Assembly: GCA_014237465.1 (NCBI GenBank)
Contig: JABZFM010000016.1
Span: 24,001 to 84,350, forward strand
DNA from: Desulfobacteraceae bacterium
GTDB taxonomy: Bacteria; Desulfobacterota; Desulfobacteria; Desulfobacterales; Desulfosalsimonadaceae
Reading direction: 5' to 3'
Length of the DNA stretch: 60,350 nt
Positions 1 through 10,269 of this stretch are shown here, in pieces. The notes beneath the pieces were generated by a model. The model was not told where the DNA came from. It did no database searches and worked only from the letters and a program-made list of their open reading frames with translations. Positions within the stretch are counted from its first letter, which is position 1. Each line of letters begins with the position of its first letter. The position numbers and the translations under genes were made by a program.

Positions 1-17
1 GGTTTAATAAACTCCAT
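1..17 (-). CDS. secF: SecF protein translocase subunit, first codons only
   Basis: The reverse strand from base 17 reads ATG GAG TTT ATT AAA (MEFIK), a typical SecF beginning, and runs out of the window. An AAGGA ribosome-binding site lies about 8 bases upstream. It sits directly downstream of secD on the same strand, the usual secD-secF order. Only five or six codons are visible, so the call rests on position and the opening residues. Confidence 0.6.
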
Positions 18-31
18 TAACGCATTCCTTT

Positions 32-1612
32 TTAAATACTTAAAGATTTAACTCGAACAGAAATATACAGATAATCAAAAATCAAACGAGAGATAATCAA
101 TGCTGTAAAAAGACTGGCCAGAACCCCCAGGCTCAACGTAACGGCAAACCCTTTGACCGGACCGGTTCCAAACTGGAAAAGAACCAGGGCCGCAATCAAT
201 GTTGTGACATTGGCATCCAATATGGTCAGGCTGGCACGTTCAAAACCTGTGGTAATGGAGGCAATCGGCGTTTTCCCGAGACGCATCTCTTCACGGATAC
301 GCTCAAAAATAATTACATTCGCATCCACCGCCATACCGATGGTTAAAATAATTCCGGCAATACCCGGCAGGGTCAGTGTTGCCTGGAAAGCAGCCAGCCC
401 GCCCGCTATCAGTAATATATTTAAAACCAGCGCAAAATCCGCGATCAGTCCGGCTCCCTTGTAATAAATGAACATGAAAATCAGTACGAGAATACCGCCC
501 ACCACCATGGAATAAAGCCCTTTGCTGATGGAGTCATGGCCCAAGGAAGGACCGACGGTTCTTTCTTCAATAATTTCGACCGGCGCCGGGAGAGAACCGG
601 CCCGCAAAACGATGGCCAGGTCGTGGGCTTCCTGCGCATTAAAGCTTCCGGTAATCCGTGCACTCCCGCCGGGAATTTTTTCCTGGATGGTAGGCGCGGA
701 ATACACTTTATTATCCAAAACAATGGCCATACGTTTTTTGACATTTTCACCCGTGATTCTTTCAAATATCTTGGCGCCTTTTCGGTCAAAATCAATGGAA
801 ACGTACGGTTCGTTAAATTGGGAATCAATCTGAACACGGGCATCCGTCAGGTATGCCCCGGTCATTAACGTACGTGTTTTTACCAGATACGGCTGTTTTT
901 GGGCAGCGGACTGTTCCGTATCGGAATCCGTTGCCTGGTAGAGAATTTCACTTCCCGGCGGAACATTACCGTTTAAAGCAGCCCCTAAATCATGCTCGGC
1001 ATCCAGCAATTTGAATTCCAGTAAAGCAGTTTTTCCGATCAGTTCCTTGGCACGTTCCGTATCCTGAATTCCGGGAAGCTGAATCTGGATACGCCGCTCT
1101 CCCTGTACCCGGATATCCGGTTCACTCACGCCGAACTGATCAATCCGATTTCTGATGGTTTCCAGGGCCTGTTCCGTGGCCTGTTTCTTGATCTGAGCAA
1201 CCCATTCGTCCGTTAATCCGATTTTAACCGTTTTAATTCCATTCTCCAGCGTGCTGGACAGGATCTTGACATCCCCATAATTTTTTCCCAAAAGATCGTC
1301 GACCTTTTCAAGATCATTGGGGTCGGTTAATTTAACGGAAAGCGCCTTTTTGCCGGAATAATCGATCCCTTTATGCCGAATTTTATCATTGCGGAAAAGA
1401 GTTCTCAGTTCGTTTCGAATCCTCTCAAGTGTACTTTCCACCGCTTTTTCGGTTTGTACTTCCAGAACAAGATGCATTCCCCCCTGAAGGTCAAGCCCCA
1501 GGTTAATCTGCTTGTTCGGCCACCACCCCGGTTTAAAAGTCGGGATGACATAAATGACTGCCACAATCAATACCAGTCCAATAACCGGAATTCGCCAGGA
1601 AAAATCTTTCAA
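32..1612 (-). CDS. secD: Protein translocase subunit SecD
   Basis: SecD (526 residues) partners SecF in the inner membrane and uses the proton gradient to help pull proteins through SecYEG. There is an N-terminal membrane helix (about residues 7-27), then the GLDLQGGMHLVLEV motif (about 38-51) that opens the periplasmic P1 domain, and a C-terminal block of five helices with GMAVDANVIIFERIREE. The length is normal for a proteobacterial SecD. The start is a TTG with a purine-rich AAAGGG upstream. yajC lies 138 bases upstream and secF follows, the common yajC-secD-secF order. Family assignment is secure. Confidence 0.97.
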   Translation of the reverse strand: MKDFSWRIPVIGLVLIVAVIYVIPTFKPGWWPNKQINLGLDLQGGMHLVLEVQTEKAVESTLERIRNELRTLFRNDKIRHKGIDYSGKKALSVKLTDPNDLEKVDDLLGKNYGDVKILSSTLENGIKTVKIGLTDEWVAQIKKQATEQALETIRNRIDQFGVSEPDIRVQGERRIQIQLPGIQDTERAKELIGKTALLEFKLLDAEHDLGAALNGNVPPGSEILYQATDSDTEQSAAQKQPYLVKTRTLMTGAYLTDARVQIDSQFNEPYVSIDFDRKGAKIFERITGENVKKRMAIVLDNKVYSAPTIQEKIPGGSARITGSFNAQEAHDLAIVLRAGSLPAPVEIIEERTVGPSLGHDSISKGLYSMVVGGILVLIFMFIYYKGAGLIADFALVLNILLIAGGLAAFQATLTLPGIAGIILTIGMAVDANVIIFERIREEMRLGKTPIASITTGFERASLTILDANVTTLIAALVLFQFGTGPVKGFAVTLSLGVLASLFTALIISRLIFDYLYISVRVKSLSI

Positions 1613-1749
1613 TGCATTTGCCCTTTCTTATGTCTGTTGTTACAGTAGATTCGGGTAACCCAAAATCATCCATATCGCCTTAATGTTATATCCTTTATAT
1701 TAAAGCGATCTTCCTTGTATCATTTTTATTTTTTTAAAATCAAGTGTTC

Positions 1750-2064
1750 TTATTTATTTAGGCCGGCAAGCGTACCGCGGGTGACTTTAATTCTGACTTT
1801 TTCTGCAATCTCAAGGGTTACCGTGGTTTCATCCAATGACGTTATCTGACCATGAATTCCGCCGCTGGTAATCACTCGGTCCCCTTTTTTGAGGTTTGCA
1901 ATTGTTTCCTGGTGTTCTTTGGCTTTTTTTTGCTGGGGCCTGATCAGCAGAAAATAAAAAATAACAAACATTAAAATAATTGGCACAAAGGCGCCGAATC
2001 CGCCGCCGGCTGCCTGTCCGCCGGAACCGCCCATCTGCCCCATTGCATATGCTGTATTTATCAA
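1750..2064 (-). CDS. yajC: Preprotein translocase accessory subunit YajC
   Basis: A 104-residue YajC, a single-pass inner-membrane protein that associates with SecDF. It has a short Gly-rich N-terminus, one hydrophobic helix (about residues 25-44), the typical IRPQQKKAKEH stretch just after it, and a small cytoplasmic domain with GDRVITSGGIHGQI. The start appears to be TTG with a strong AGGAGG five bases upstream; the ATG at codon 8 is possible but lacks such a site. It stands first in the yajC-secD-secF set. Confidence 0.95.
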   Translation of the reverse strand: MINTAYAMGQMGGSGGQAAGGGFGAFVPIILMFVIFYFLLIRPQQKKAKEHQETIANLKKGDRVITSGGIHGQITSLDETTVTLEIAEKVRIKVTRGTLAGLNK

Positions 2065-2384
2065 ACTATACCTCCTGATTTTGTAATTAAACGAAAACCC
2101 ATTGGAACACTTTGTTGGGTTTCGTCTGAGAACCTTAGCTCACTTCAAACTCCTTCAACGATTCTTAGAAAAACGCCCAAAAACTCTGGCCTGATACAAA
2201 AGACCAAGCTTTTCAAAAAAAATAAATTGCTCACTCCATACTTGAAAATAATGATATCGTCAAACAGTTCTTTTTTGAAATTTAGCCGGATATGGAAAAA
2301 ACCACACAGGCCACAGAGAAAAACAATAAAAAATTTTAATCTTAGAGCCAGAGGTCTAACAGGCAACCTTCAGACAAATACCCC
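2065..2384. other. Intergenic gap, no gene recognised
   Basis: About 320 bases between yajC and rng, both on the reverse strand. The stretch is AT-rich with short open frames that match nothing I recognise. It presumably holds the yajC promoter, but I cannot point to a convincing one. Confidence 0.5.
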
Positions 2385-3839
2385 CTATTCTCTGACGATT
2401 TGTCCCTCACCGGGTATCATGGACCTGTCTTCTTCTATGGTAATGGTTACCTCATGCTGGATCTCAATCTCCAGCAGTTCATTTTTCTTTCGGTTCAGCA
2501 AATAAGAGGCAACTTCCTTGGGGACATATCCTTTAACACCGGATACGCCGTTTTTTAAAGTTTCAAGACGCAGGCGCCGAAGAAAATTCAAACCCAGTGA
2601 TTCCACTGTAGGGGTGACCCCTTTCCCCCGGCAGTGCCGGCAGGGCTGGGAATTAATAAACTGAATGGACGGCCGGATCCGCTGACGGGACATTTCCAAC
2701 AATCCAAAAGCCGAAAGCCGCCCGACCTTTGTGCGGGCCTTATCGCTTTTCAGCTCAGCCTTAATTGCCTTTTCAATCTTTGCTCTGTTTTTACGGTCCC
2801 GCATATCGATAAAGTCAATCACAATCAGTCCGCCGAAATCGCGCAGCCTTAACTGACGGGCAACTTCCTCAGCCGCCTCCAGATTGGTCTGTACCGCAGT
2901 CTCCTCCACGGATGTTTTCTGGGTCGCCTTGCCGGAGTTGACATCAATGGAAACAAGTGCTTCCGTTTGTTCAATGACAATGGATCCTCCGGATTTCAGC
3001 TGGACACGGTTTTCAAATATGGATGCGATCTGGTCTTCTAACTGATGTTTTGAAAAAATCGGTTTATCGATTTTATACCGCTTCACAATTTTAAGATGCT
3101 GTGGGGAAATCATTTTAATAAACTCTCTGATTTCATTATAAACCGTTTCATCATCAATAAGAATTTCTGAAATATCCGGGGTAAAATAATCCCGGATCAC
3201 CCGCTGGGCCAGGGTTCTTTCTTTATGCAACAGAACCGGCGCGGAATCATTAACTCCTTTTTTGATATTTTTCCATAACCGCATCAGATAGCGAAATTCC
3301 TTGGAAAGGGTTGTCTTGGTACATTTCTGACCTGCCGTGCGCACAATGACCCCGAATCCCTCAGGGAGCATCTTGCCCATCATTTCCTTGATACGTTTTC
3401 GCTCGACTTCATCTTCGATTTTGCGGGACACACCGACATTCTTGTTCCCCGGCATTAAAACCGTATGACGCCCGGGGATAGAAATGAATGTGGTGAGCAT
3501 TGCTCCTTTTTTCATAAACGGTTCTTTGGTGACCTGAACCATTAATTCCTGACCGGTTTTGATAATCGTCTTAAGGGACTGCCCGCCTGACGGATCATCT
3601 AAAAAATAATCCGGATGGATTTCATGTTTCTGGAGAAAACCGTTTTTTTCAACGCCATAATCTACAAATACCGCCTGCAGGCTGGGCTCAACCCTGGAGA
3701 CAATCGCTTTATAGATGTTGCCCTGGGTAATTTCCCTGGCTGTTGTTTCAATATGAAATTCTTCTAAACGATTATTTTTTACTTTGGCAATTCTGCATTC
3801 TTCAGTATCAACCGCATTGACCAGTATCTTAATACTCAT
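2385..3839 (-). CDS. rng: Ribonuclease G/E family endoribonuclease
   Basis: RNase G/E endonucleases process rRNA and start mRNA decay. This 484-residue protein starts MSIKILVNAVDTEECRIA, has an S1-like RNA-binding region (IYKAIVSRVEPSLQAVFVDYG), the catalytic-domain signature ALVSIDVNSGKATQ with metal-binding Asp, GGLIVIDFIDM, and the zinc-link CRHCRGKG. The C-terminus is short, without the long scaffold of E. coli RNase E, so it is closer to RNase G. The ATG at 3839 has AAGGA upstream; an in-frame codon ten residues earlier is less likely. It is transcribed divergently from leuS. Confidence 0.95.
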   Translation of the reverse strand: MSIKILVNAVDTEECRIAKVKNNRLEEFHIETTAREITQGNIYKAIVSRVEPSLQAVFVDYGVEKNGFLQKHEIHPDYFLDDPSGGQSLKTIIKTGQELMVQVTKEPFMKKGAMLTTFISIPGRHTVLMPGNKNVGVSRKIEDEVERKRIKEMMGKMLPEGFGVIVRTAGQKCTKTTLSKEFRYLMRLWKNIKKGVNDSAPVLLHKERTLAQRVIRDYFTPDISEILIDDETVYNEIREFIKMISPQHLKIVKRYKIDKPIFSKHQLEDQIASIFENRVQLKSGGSIVIEQTEALVSIDVNSGKATQKTSVEETAVQTNLEAAEEVARQLRLRDFGGLIVIDFIDMRDRKNRAKIEKAIKAELKSDKARTKVGRLSAFGLLEMSRQRIRPSIQFINSQPCRHCRGKGVTPTVESLGLNFLRRLRLETLKNGVSGVKGYVPKEVASYLLNRKKNELLEIEIQHEVTITIEEDRSMIPGEGQIVRE

Positions 3840-4151
3840 AAAAATCCTTTTAAATATATAATATAACAAACTATGACGCTTTGTAACGCAGCTTTTTCAC
3901 TGATCCGGCAACCCGTTAAACAACTGATGGCATTTATCAGGTCAAATTATGCATTTTACGACAGGTTCAATGATAAAACAAAAAAACTACGCCCAAAGAT
4001 TGATATGTAAATATGAAATTGAGTGATACAAGTCAAATAATTTTTGATTCAAGCAGGTTGCATGAAAAACCTTCTCCTTGATATTTATCTAATATTATGA
4101 CAATAGAGATCAAAATTCATGTAATATCTTAGAAGGGGTTAAGGCCGGATA
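3840..4151. other. Divergent promoter region between rng and leuS
   Basis: About 310 bases separate two divergent genes and must hold both promoters. I see AT-rich sequence but no clear operator, attenuator or leader peptide. AAGGGG lies just before the leuS start. Confidence 0.5.
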
Positions 4152-6752
4152 ATGGAAAAGCGATACGATCCAAAAGATATAGAACTGAAATGGCAGGCAC
4201 ACTGGGCGGAAAACGATCAATTTACAGTCACGGAGGACTCTTCAAAAAAAAAATATTATCTGCTTGAAATGTTTCCGTATCCGTCCGGAAAAATCCACAT
4301 GGGCCATGTCAGAAATTATACCATCGGCGATGTAATCGCTCGATATAAATCAATGAAAGGCTTCAATGTCCTTCATCCCATGGGATGGGACGCTTTTGGC
4401 ATGCCGGCGGAAAATGCCGCCATTGCAAACAATACCCAGCCGGCTGCCTGGACATACGAAAACATAGAAGCCATGAAGCACCAGTTAAAACAACTGGGCT
4501 TCAGCTACGACTGGGACCGTGAGGTCACCACCTGCACCCCGGATTATTACCGGTGGGAACAGTGGCTTTTTATCCAGATGTTTAAAAAGAAGATGGCATA
4601 TCGTAAAGAGTCCTATGTCAACTGGTGTGATCCATGCCAGACCGTCCTGGCCAATGAACAGGTGGAAAACGGAGACTGCTGGCGTTGCGGCAAACCGGTC
4701 CGCCAAAAAAAATTATCCCAGTGGTTTTTTAAAATTACGGATTACGCACAGGATCTACTGGATTTTTGCGACCAGCTTCCGGGGTGGCCGGATAAAGTCA
4801 CCACCATGCAGAAAAACTGGATTGGGAAAAGCACGGGGGCTGAGATAAATTTTGCTGTTGAAAATTCAGAACTTTCTATAACTGTTTTTACAACCCGCCA
4901 TGATACTGTTTTGGGTGCCACATTCATGTGCCTGGCACCGGAACATCCCATGGTGGAGATCCTGTCCCAAAACACCCCCCAAAAACAGGCTATTGCCGAA
5001 TTTCAGGAGCGGATGTCCAAAGAAAACCGCTCCAGCCAGAATATTGAAGACTATGAAAAAGAAGGCGTTTTCACCGGAGCCTATTGTATCAATCCACTGA
5101 CCGGCAGACAAATGCCTGTTTACGTGGCAAATTTTGCATTAATGGAATATGGAACCGGCGCAGTCATGTCAGTGCCGGCCCATGACCAGAGGGATTTTGA
5201 ATTTGCCAAAAAATACGGCTTAGACATTATTGTGGTCATCAAGCCGGAAGATCAGGATATTTCGGATGTCGCGGTAACAGAAGCCTATACCGGGCCGGGA
5301 ATCATGGTCAACTCCATGCAGTTTGACGGTATCGGTAACAAAGATTCCCAGGAAAAAATTGCCGACTTTCTGGAAAAAGAGAAGCTTGGAAAACGGTCGA
5401 TCAGTTACCGTCTTCGTGACTGGGGGATTTCCAGGCAGCGCTTCTGGGGAACACCGGTCCCGATGATTCATTGTGAGCACTGCGGCATTGTGCCGGTGGC
5501 GGAAGAAGATCTGCCGGTGGTGTTGCCCGAAAATATCGATTTACTGGAAGGCGGAAGCTCTCCGCTGTCCAGGCTGGAGGCATTTATCAACACCACCTGC
5601 CCGGAATGCGGAAAAAGCGCCAAACGGGAAACCGACACCATGGATACATTTGTCGAATCCTCCTGGTATTTTGAACGCTACTGCAGTCCCCACTGTGATT
5701 TTGCCATGTTCGATAAACAGTCGGTGGATTACTGGATGCCGGTGGATCAGTATATCGGCGGCGTTGAACATGCGGTCCTGCACCTGCTTTATTCAAGATA
5801 TTTTACCCGCGTATTAAATGATCTGCAGATGGTAAATTACAAGGAGCCGTTCACGCGCCTGCTCACCCAGGGCATGGTTTGCAAGGAGACGCTGTCCTGT
5901 CCGGAACATGGATTTTTATTTCCCGAGGAAGCCAGGGTTGAAGGAGACAAATATTTCTGCACCAAATGCAGCCGGGAAGTTGCTGTCGGACGTGTGGAAA
6001 AAATGTCCAAATCCAAAAAAAATGTAATTGATCCCAACACGCTTCTTGAAAAATACGGTGCAGACACGGTCCGGCTTTTCTGCCTGTTTGCGGCCCCTCC
6101 TGAAAGGGACCTGGAATGGAGCGAGCAAGGAGTTGACGGCGGATTCCGATTTTTAAACCGTATATGGCGCCTCGTTCAGGATCTGCAGGAGAAAATCAAA
6201 TCCGCATCCCCCTATGATGGTGCCACGAATGAACTGAATGATGATCTGAAAAAGCTTTTCCAGAAAACACATCTGACAATCAAAAAAGTTTCCAAAGATA
6301 TTGAAGAACGGTTTCATTTCAACACGGCCATCAGCGCTGTTATGGAGCTTGTGAACATGATGTACGGCATGGACCTTAACACAACAAGCCGTCCGAATAG
6401 TACCGATGCCGGTGTTATCAGAACCGCCGTTGAATCCATCATTCTCCTGCTGTCTCCCATTGTACCGCACGTTGCCGAAGAACTATGGGAAACCCTGGGC
6501 AATAAGAGAGGAAATCTTGCAGCGACACCATGGCCCTCATTTCGGGAAGATGCATTAATTACCGACACATGCCTCATTGTTGCTCAGGTCAATGGTAAAC
6601 TCAGGGGAAAATTTAATATTGATGCAAATGCGGATGATGAAACGATCAAGGAAAAAGCCCTGGCGGATGAAAACGTCAGGCGGTTCATCAATGACCGGCC
6701 CATCAAAAAAATTATCGTTGTAAAGAAAAAGCTGGTGAATATTGTCATTTAA
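4152..6752 (+). CDS. leuS: Leucine--tRNA ligase
   Basis: A cytosolic class I aminoacyl-tRNA synthetase of 866 residues that charges tRNA-Leu. The HIGH-type motif is [19 protein letters not shown] (about residues 42-60). A CP1 editing domain is present ([19 protein letters not shown] and [15 protein letters not shown]), with zinc-like Cys pairs ([15 protein letters not shown]). The KMSKS motif is present ([12 protein letters not shown]), followed by an anticodon-binding helical domain and a C-terminal domain ending [15 protein letters not shown]. Length is typical. lptE follows after 18 bases and is probably co-transcribed; leuS-lptE adjacency is common in proteobacteria. Confidence 0.98.
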   Translation: MEKRYDPKDIELKWQAHWAENDQFTVTEDSSKKKYYLLEMFPYPSGKIHMGHVRNYTIGDVIARYKSMKGFNVLHPMGWDAFGMPAENAAIANNTQPAAWTYENIEAMKHQLKQLGFSYDWDREVTTCTPDYYRWEQWLFIQMFKKKMAYRKESYVNWCDPCQTVLANEQVENGDCWRCGKPVRQKKLSQWFFKITDYAQDLLDFCDQLPGWPDKVTTMQKNWIGKSTGAEINFAVENSELSITVFTTRHDTVLGATFMCLAPEHPMVEILSQNTPQKQAIAEFQERMSKENRSSQNIEDYEKEGVFTGAYCINPLTGRQMPVYVANFALMEYGTGAVMSVPAHDQRDFEFAKKYGLDIIVVIKPEDQDISDVAVTEAYTGPGIMVNSMQFDGIGNKDSQEKIADFLEKEKLGKRSISYRLRDWGISRQRFWGTPVPMIHCEHCGIVPVAEEDLPVVLPENIDLLEGGSSPLSRLEAFINTTCPECGKSAKRETDTMDTFVESSWYFERYCSPHCDFAMFDKQSVDYWMPVDQYIGGVEHAVLHLLYSRYFTRVLNDLQMVNYKEPFTRLLTQGMVCKETLSCPEHGFLFPEEARVEGDKYFCTKCSREVAVGRVEKMSKSKKNVIDPNTLLEKYGADTVRLFCLFAAPPERDLEWSEQGVDGGFRFLNRIWRLVQDLQEKIKSASPYDGATNELNDDLKKLFQKTHLTIKKVSKDIEERFHFNTAISAVMELVNMMYGMDLNTTSRPNSTDAGVIRTAVESIILLLSPIVPHVAEELWETLGNKRGNLAATPWPSFREDALITDTCLIVAQVNGKLRGKFNIDANADDETIKEKALADENVRRFINDRPIKKIIVVKKKLVNIVI

Positions 6753-6770
6753 CTTAGGAAAGGAAAAAAA

Positions 6771-7286
6771 TTGCCCCGCTTTCACTTAAGCACAGGAATA
6801 TGCTTTGTTTTATGTATGGTTATCGCGTCCTGCGGGTATCGATTTTCAGGCGGCGGGGAATTGCCGCAAGGCATTGAAAAACTCAATATCGGTGTTTTTG
6901 AAAACCGCACCAATGAAAATGGACTTGAAAGCCGGATCGCCAATGACCTGATATACCAGTTCACGAGATTTGACAGCCTGAGACTGACGGATAAGGCAAA
7001 GGCGGACGCCTTTTTGACCGGTACCATAAAATCAGTGAAATCGGTGACGATTTCCCATGAAAGCGCCACTACGTCTACTGAACGGCGGATCCAGGTAACC
7101 ATTGCCCTGAAATTAATGTCATCGGCAGGCAAGCTGTTATGGTCCGACAACGCAATATCCGCGTATGAAACATATGAAGTCAGTTCGGACAAGGCGCAAA
7201 CTGAAAAAAATAAAAAATCCGCTTTAGCAATACTCTCAAGTCGAGTTGCCGAGCGGATTTATTATCGATTAACGGATAATTTTTAA
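6771..7286 (+). CDS. lptE: LPS-assembly lipoprotein LptE-like
   Basis: A 171-residue predicted outer-membrane lipoprotein. The signal peptide ends in a lipobox-like IASC near residue 21, followed by GYRFSGGGELPQGIEKLNIGVFENRT, typical of the LptE/RlpB family (DUF4136-like fold), which plugs the LptD barrel and helps deliver lipopolysaccharide to the cell surface. The start is TTG with AGGAAAGGA just upstream. It follows leuS closely, as in many Gram-negative genomes. LptE is poorly conserved, so the call relies on the lipobox, the N-terminal motif and context. Confidence 0.85.
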   Translation: MPRFHLSTGICFVLCMVIASCGYRFSGGGELPQGIEKLNIGVFENRTNENGLESRIANDLIYQFTRFDSLRLTDKAKADAFLTGTIKSVKSVTISHESATTSTERRIQVTIALKLMSSAGKLLWSDNAISAYETYEVSSDKAQTEKNKKSALAILSSRVAERIYYRLTDNF

Positions 7287-7321
7287 AAATCCGGTTGGAT
7301 GATTCTTCCAATCCCGGAAGA

Positions 7322-7591
7322 TTATGATGCGGTGGCGCTGTTTATCCTTTTTGAAAGCCGGGATATTTTTCTTGCCGCCGTTCGCGGATGGAGAACACCT
7401 TTTTTGGAAGCTTTATCAATAATTGATTTGGCTGTATTTAACTCATCAGCGACGGTGTTTGCATCACTATCTTTTCCAAGAAGACCAGCCTTCTTAACGA
7501 TTCCCTTAATACGGGTTTTAACCGTCCGGTTACGAAGACGTCGTTTTTGATTTTGCAAATTTCGTTTAACTGCGGATTTATGGTTTGCCAA
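7322..7591 (-). CDS. rpsT: 30S ribosomal protein S20
   Basis: An 89-residue, very basic protein starting MANHKSAVKRNLQNQKRRLRN, the standard S20 opening. S20 binds 16S rRNA in the body of the small subunit. It is monocistronic and convergent with lptE, with only 35 bases between their stops. murJ lies upstream on the opposite strand, a frequent rpsT-murJ pairing. Confidence 0.97.
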   Translation of the reverse strand: MANHKSAVKRNLQNQKRRLRNRTVKTRIKGIVKKAGLLGKDSDANTVADELNTAKSIIDKASKKGVLHPRTAARKISRLSKRINSATAS

Positions 7592-7689
7592 TGTTCAAAC
7601 TCCTTTATACGATTTTTTTCAAAAATATAAATGGGATTGATACCTGATTGAACTGACCGTGTCAAGATATTTATATATAAAACCCTCTA

Positions 7690-7799
7690 ACGATTTTCAA
7701 TTTCACCGCACCTACGGCGTCAAATGCCGCCTCGCATAGTTCACTATCACTATAGCGAGGCAGCATTTTCCTTGTATCTGCGACAAACTTGAAAACCGT
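7690..7799. repeat. Hairpin-forming inverted-repeat element with TA flanks
   Basis: A 110-base imperfect palindrome between rpsT and murJ. The ends are ACGATTTTCAA and (on the other strand) ACGGTTTTCAA. The middle pairs ATGCCGCCTCGC with GCGAGGCAGCAT. A TA dinucleotide flanks each end, as for IS630/Tc1-type miniature elements. It may be a MITE, or simply a strong hairpin in the murJ leader. No second copy was seen in this window. Confidence 0.6.
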
Positions 7800-7859
7800 T
7801 AACTCAGGTTGCTTAAAATTTTACCCAAACAGACTTACAGATTAAATTAACGATCAGTT

Positions 7860-9413
7860 ATGCGCAATGAAAAAAAGCAGTTTACAAAAGCCGCCGGCAT
7901 TATCGGTGTCTTTACCCTGATCAGCCGTATTCTCGGGTTTGTAAGGGATATGGTGATCGCCTGGTTTTTCGGAGCCGGTCTCCTGTCTGATGCTTTTTTC
8001 GTCGCTTTCAGACTTCCGAATCTGTTCCGGCGGCTTTTTGGCGAAGGATCTTTAACGGTTGCCTTTATCCCTGTCTTTTCCGAACATATTTCAACATTTG
8101 GAAAAGAAGAAGCCTTTCAAATGGCAAGGTCCGCCGTCCGCATGTTGTCGGTAATACTGGTCTTCATTACCATCATCGGTATTATCACGGCACCGGGAAT
8201 CGTGCGAATCATGGCACCCGGTTTTACCGGGGCAAAATTTTCAATGACCGTTATCTTAACCCGCATCATGTTCCCCTATATATTCTTTATCTGCCTGGTC
8301 GCGCTGAGTATGGGAATTTTGAATGTGCTCGGTCATTTTGCCGCGCCGGCACTGGCACCGGTTTTTTTAAACCTGTCGATTATCGCCTCTGTTTTGTTTA
8401 TTTCACCCAGTCTGCCCGACCCGTCCATCGGACTGGCTATTGGGGTAATCATTGGCGGAATACTTCAGCTCCTGCTGCAACTCCCCTTTCTTGTTCAAAA
8501 AGGATTCTATTTCTGGCAAAAAGCTGACTTTTATCATCCGGGTCTGAAAAAAATCGGGCTTTTAATGCTGCCGGCGGTTTTCGGGGCTGCGGTTTATCAG
8601 ATTAACATGCTTATCGGAACCCTGCTGGCGTCTTTTCTGGCTGAAGGCAGTATCTCTTACCTTTATTATGCGGACCGACTTGTTCAGTTTCCCCTGGGGA
8701 TATTTGCCATCTCCATGTCGGTTGCGATTCTCCCCAGCCTTTCCCGCCAGGCTGCTGCCCGGGATATGCGTGCATTGACCGACACGTTTGCCTATGCCAT
8801 AAAACTCATTTTTTTTATAACCATTCCGGCAATGACCGGCCTGATTGTATTACGCCGCCCCATTATTGCCCTGCTATTTGAAAGAGGCGCCTTTGATCCG
8901 GTCAGCTCTAAACTAACAGCCGATGCACTCCTGTATTTCAGTGTCGGTCTGTGGGCATTTTCCGCGGTCCGCATTGTGGTGCCCACTTTTTATGCGTTGC
9001 AGGACACAAAAACGCCCGTAAAGATAGCAATAATCTCCGTTCTGGCAAATATCGTTTTGTGTCTTACCCTTATGGGGCCGCTTGCCCACGGAGGCCTGGC
9101 TCTTGCCGCCTCCCTTTCCTCCATGCTGAATTTCATCCTTCTGGCAATGGCATTAAGAAAAAAACTGGGTGCCCTGGGCTGTAAAAAGATCATTGAGTCT
9201 ATTGCTAAATCTGTGGTATGCTCAACAGTTATGGGATTAAGCCTGTGGGCATTTGTCTGTTTTCATCAAACAACGGATACATCTTCACATTTCGACCTTC
9301 TGTGGATTGTGACTGCCGGAATTTTCATCGGAATTTTCGTCTACATTCTGTCCGCTTACATCCTGAGGTGCCGGGAACTTGGGGATATTATAAAAATCGT
9401 TAAAAAAGGTTAA
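7860..9413 (+). CDS. murJ: Lipid II flippase MurJ
   Basis: A polytopic membrane protein of 517 residues that flips the peptidoglycan precursor lipid II to the periplasmic side. It has about fourteen hydrophobic segments and MurJ signatures near the N-terminus (GFVRDMVIAWFFGAG, DAFFVAFRLPNLFRRLFGEG), with Arg residues expected to line the cavity. Length matches the family. It is followed 11 bases later by ftsB, so the pair groups cell-wall and division functions. Confidence 0.97.
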   Translation: MRNEKKQFTKAAGIIGVFTLISRILGFVRDMVIAWFFGAGLLSDAFFVAFRLPNLFRRLFGEGSLTVAFIPVFSEHISTFGKEEAFQMARSAVRMLSVILVFITIIGIITAPGIVRIMAPGFTGAKFSMTVILTRIMFPYIFFICLVALSMGILNVLGHFAAPALAPVFLNLSIIASVLFISPSLPDPSIGLAIGVIIGGILQLLLQLPFLVQKGFYFWQKADFYHPGLKKIGLLMLPAVFGAAVYQINMLIGTLLASFLAEGSISYLYYADRLVQFPLGIFAISMSVAILPSLSRQAAARDMRALTDTFAYAIKLIFFITIPAMTGLIVLRRPIIALLFERGAFDPVSSKLTADALLYFSVGLWAFSAVRIVVPTFYALQDTKTPVKIAIISVLANIVLCLTLMGPLAHGGLALAASLSSMLNFILLAMALRKKLGALGCKKIIESIAKSVVCSTVMGLSLWAFVCFHQTTDTSSHFDLLWIVTAGIFIGIFVYILSAYILRCRELGDIIKIVKKG

Positions 9414-9424
9414 ACCATCTTGCT

Positions 9425-9727
9425 GTGAAGCCATCTCATTTAACAATTGCATTTTTTTTTGTCGTACTGGTCTTAGTTTCCTTTTTTGTATCGATCATCA
9501 TGGGGGATAACGGATTTCGTGATTTAAATGCCATGAAACAGGAGTTAAACGCCTTAAAAGCCAAAAACGAAAATCTCCAGCAAAAAAATATTGAAATGCA
9601 CCGAAAAATCAAACGCTTAAAAGAAGACCCGGAATTCATCGAAAATATTGCACGCCAGGAACTCAAAATGATCGGAAAAGATGAAATCGTGTTTAAATTT
9701 AAAGAAAAGGAAGTAAAAGATGAATGA
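9425..9727 (+). CDS. ftsB: Septum formation initiator FtsB/DivIC-like
   Basis: A 100-residue bitopic membrane protein: one N-terminal helix (about residues 7-25), then a leucine-zipper-like coiled coil (about 34-70) and a short extracytoplasmic tail with EDPEFIENIARQELKMI, the FtsB/DivIC signature. FtsB forms the FtsQLB complex that activates septal peptidoglycan synthesis. The start is GTG. Its last codons overlap the next gene by 8 bases, so the two are translationally coupled. Confidence 0.9.
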   Translation: MKPSHLTIAFFFVVLVLVSFFVSIIMGDNGFRDLNAMKQELNALKAKNENLQQKNIEMHRKIKRLKEDPEFIENIARQELKMIGKDEIVFKFKEKEVKDE

Positions 9728-9980
9728 TCCGGCCCACCGATACACCAAAACTCTTGCAAAACTTTACGCGGATCAGGGACACTACGACAAGGCCATTGAA
9801 ATCTATCAGCATCTGGTGAAAAAATACCCTGAACGCGAAGATATTTTAGATGATTTTTCAGATTTAAAAGTCAAAATGCAGCGGATAAAAATATCAAACG
9901 AGCCGGAACTGGCTGTTTTATTTCAGCAGTGGTTCGACCTGCTGGCAAAGTACAGACAGATAAACGCCATACAAAAATAA
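9720..9980 (+). CDS. Small tetratricopeptide-repeat protein, function unknown
   Basis: An 86-residue acidic/basic mixed protein with one clear TPR-like helix pair (KLYADQGHYDKAIEIYQHLV) followed by a longer helix. There is no signal peptide and no catalytic motif. It overlaps ftsB by 8 bases and so is probably made together with it. Single-TPR proteins usually act in protein contacts; any link to division is inferred only from the overlap. Confidence 0.75.
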   Translation: MNDPAHRYTKTLAKLYADQGHYDKAIEIYQHLVKKYPEREDILDDFSDLKVKMQRIKISNEPELAVLFQQWFDLLAKYRQINAIQK

Positions 9981-10002
9981 ACCGGAAAAACTTGATTTTA
10001 AA

Positions 10003-10229
10003 GATGAACATCGAACGTCCAACATCGAATGATGAATCAAAAAACAAATGCTGAACAGCGATTGGTGATTAAAAAAAAAGATGACAAAACAAAGGCATGA
10101 TCTTGAAAAAAGACTGCTTGAATGTTCGGTGTTGACTTTATTTTTGATTTAAAAAAATTTAAGAAGCGGAGCAAAGCGACATCATTATTCGATGTTCAAC
10201 GTTGGACGTTCAATGTTCGATGTTCAATT
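10003..10229. repeat. Intergenic repeat with inverted GAACATCGAAC ends
   Basis: The left end reads GAACATCGAACGTCCAACAT and the right end carries the reverse complement of closely related text (TTGGACGTTCAATGTTCGAT). A third short copy (AACATCGAACATCAAACG) lies near 41770 downstream of rnfB. The middle is AT-rich and has no coding frame. This looks like a dispersed, degenerate repeat made of short CGAAC-type units. Confidence 0.6.
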
Positions 10230-10269
10230 TGTCCGATTTAAACACCTTTTTAATACAATTGCCGGTTCA

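Noticed and set aside
3840-4151. T-box or leucine attenuator before leuS
   Set aside because: No leader peptide, Leu codon run or antiterminator fold could be seen; T-boxes are mostly Gram-positive.
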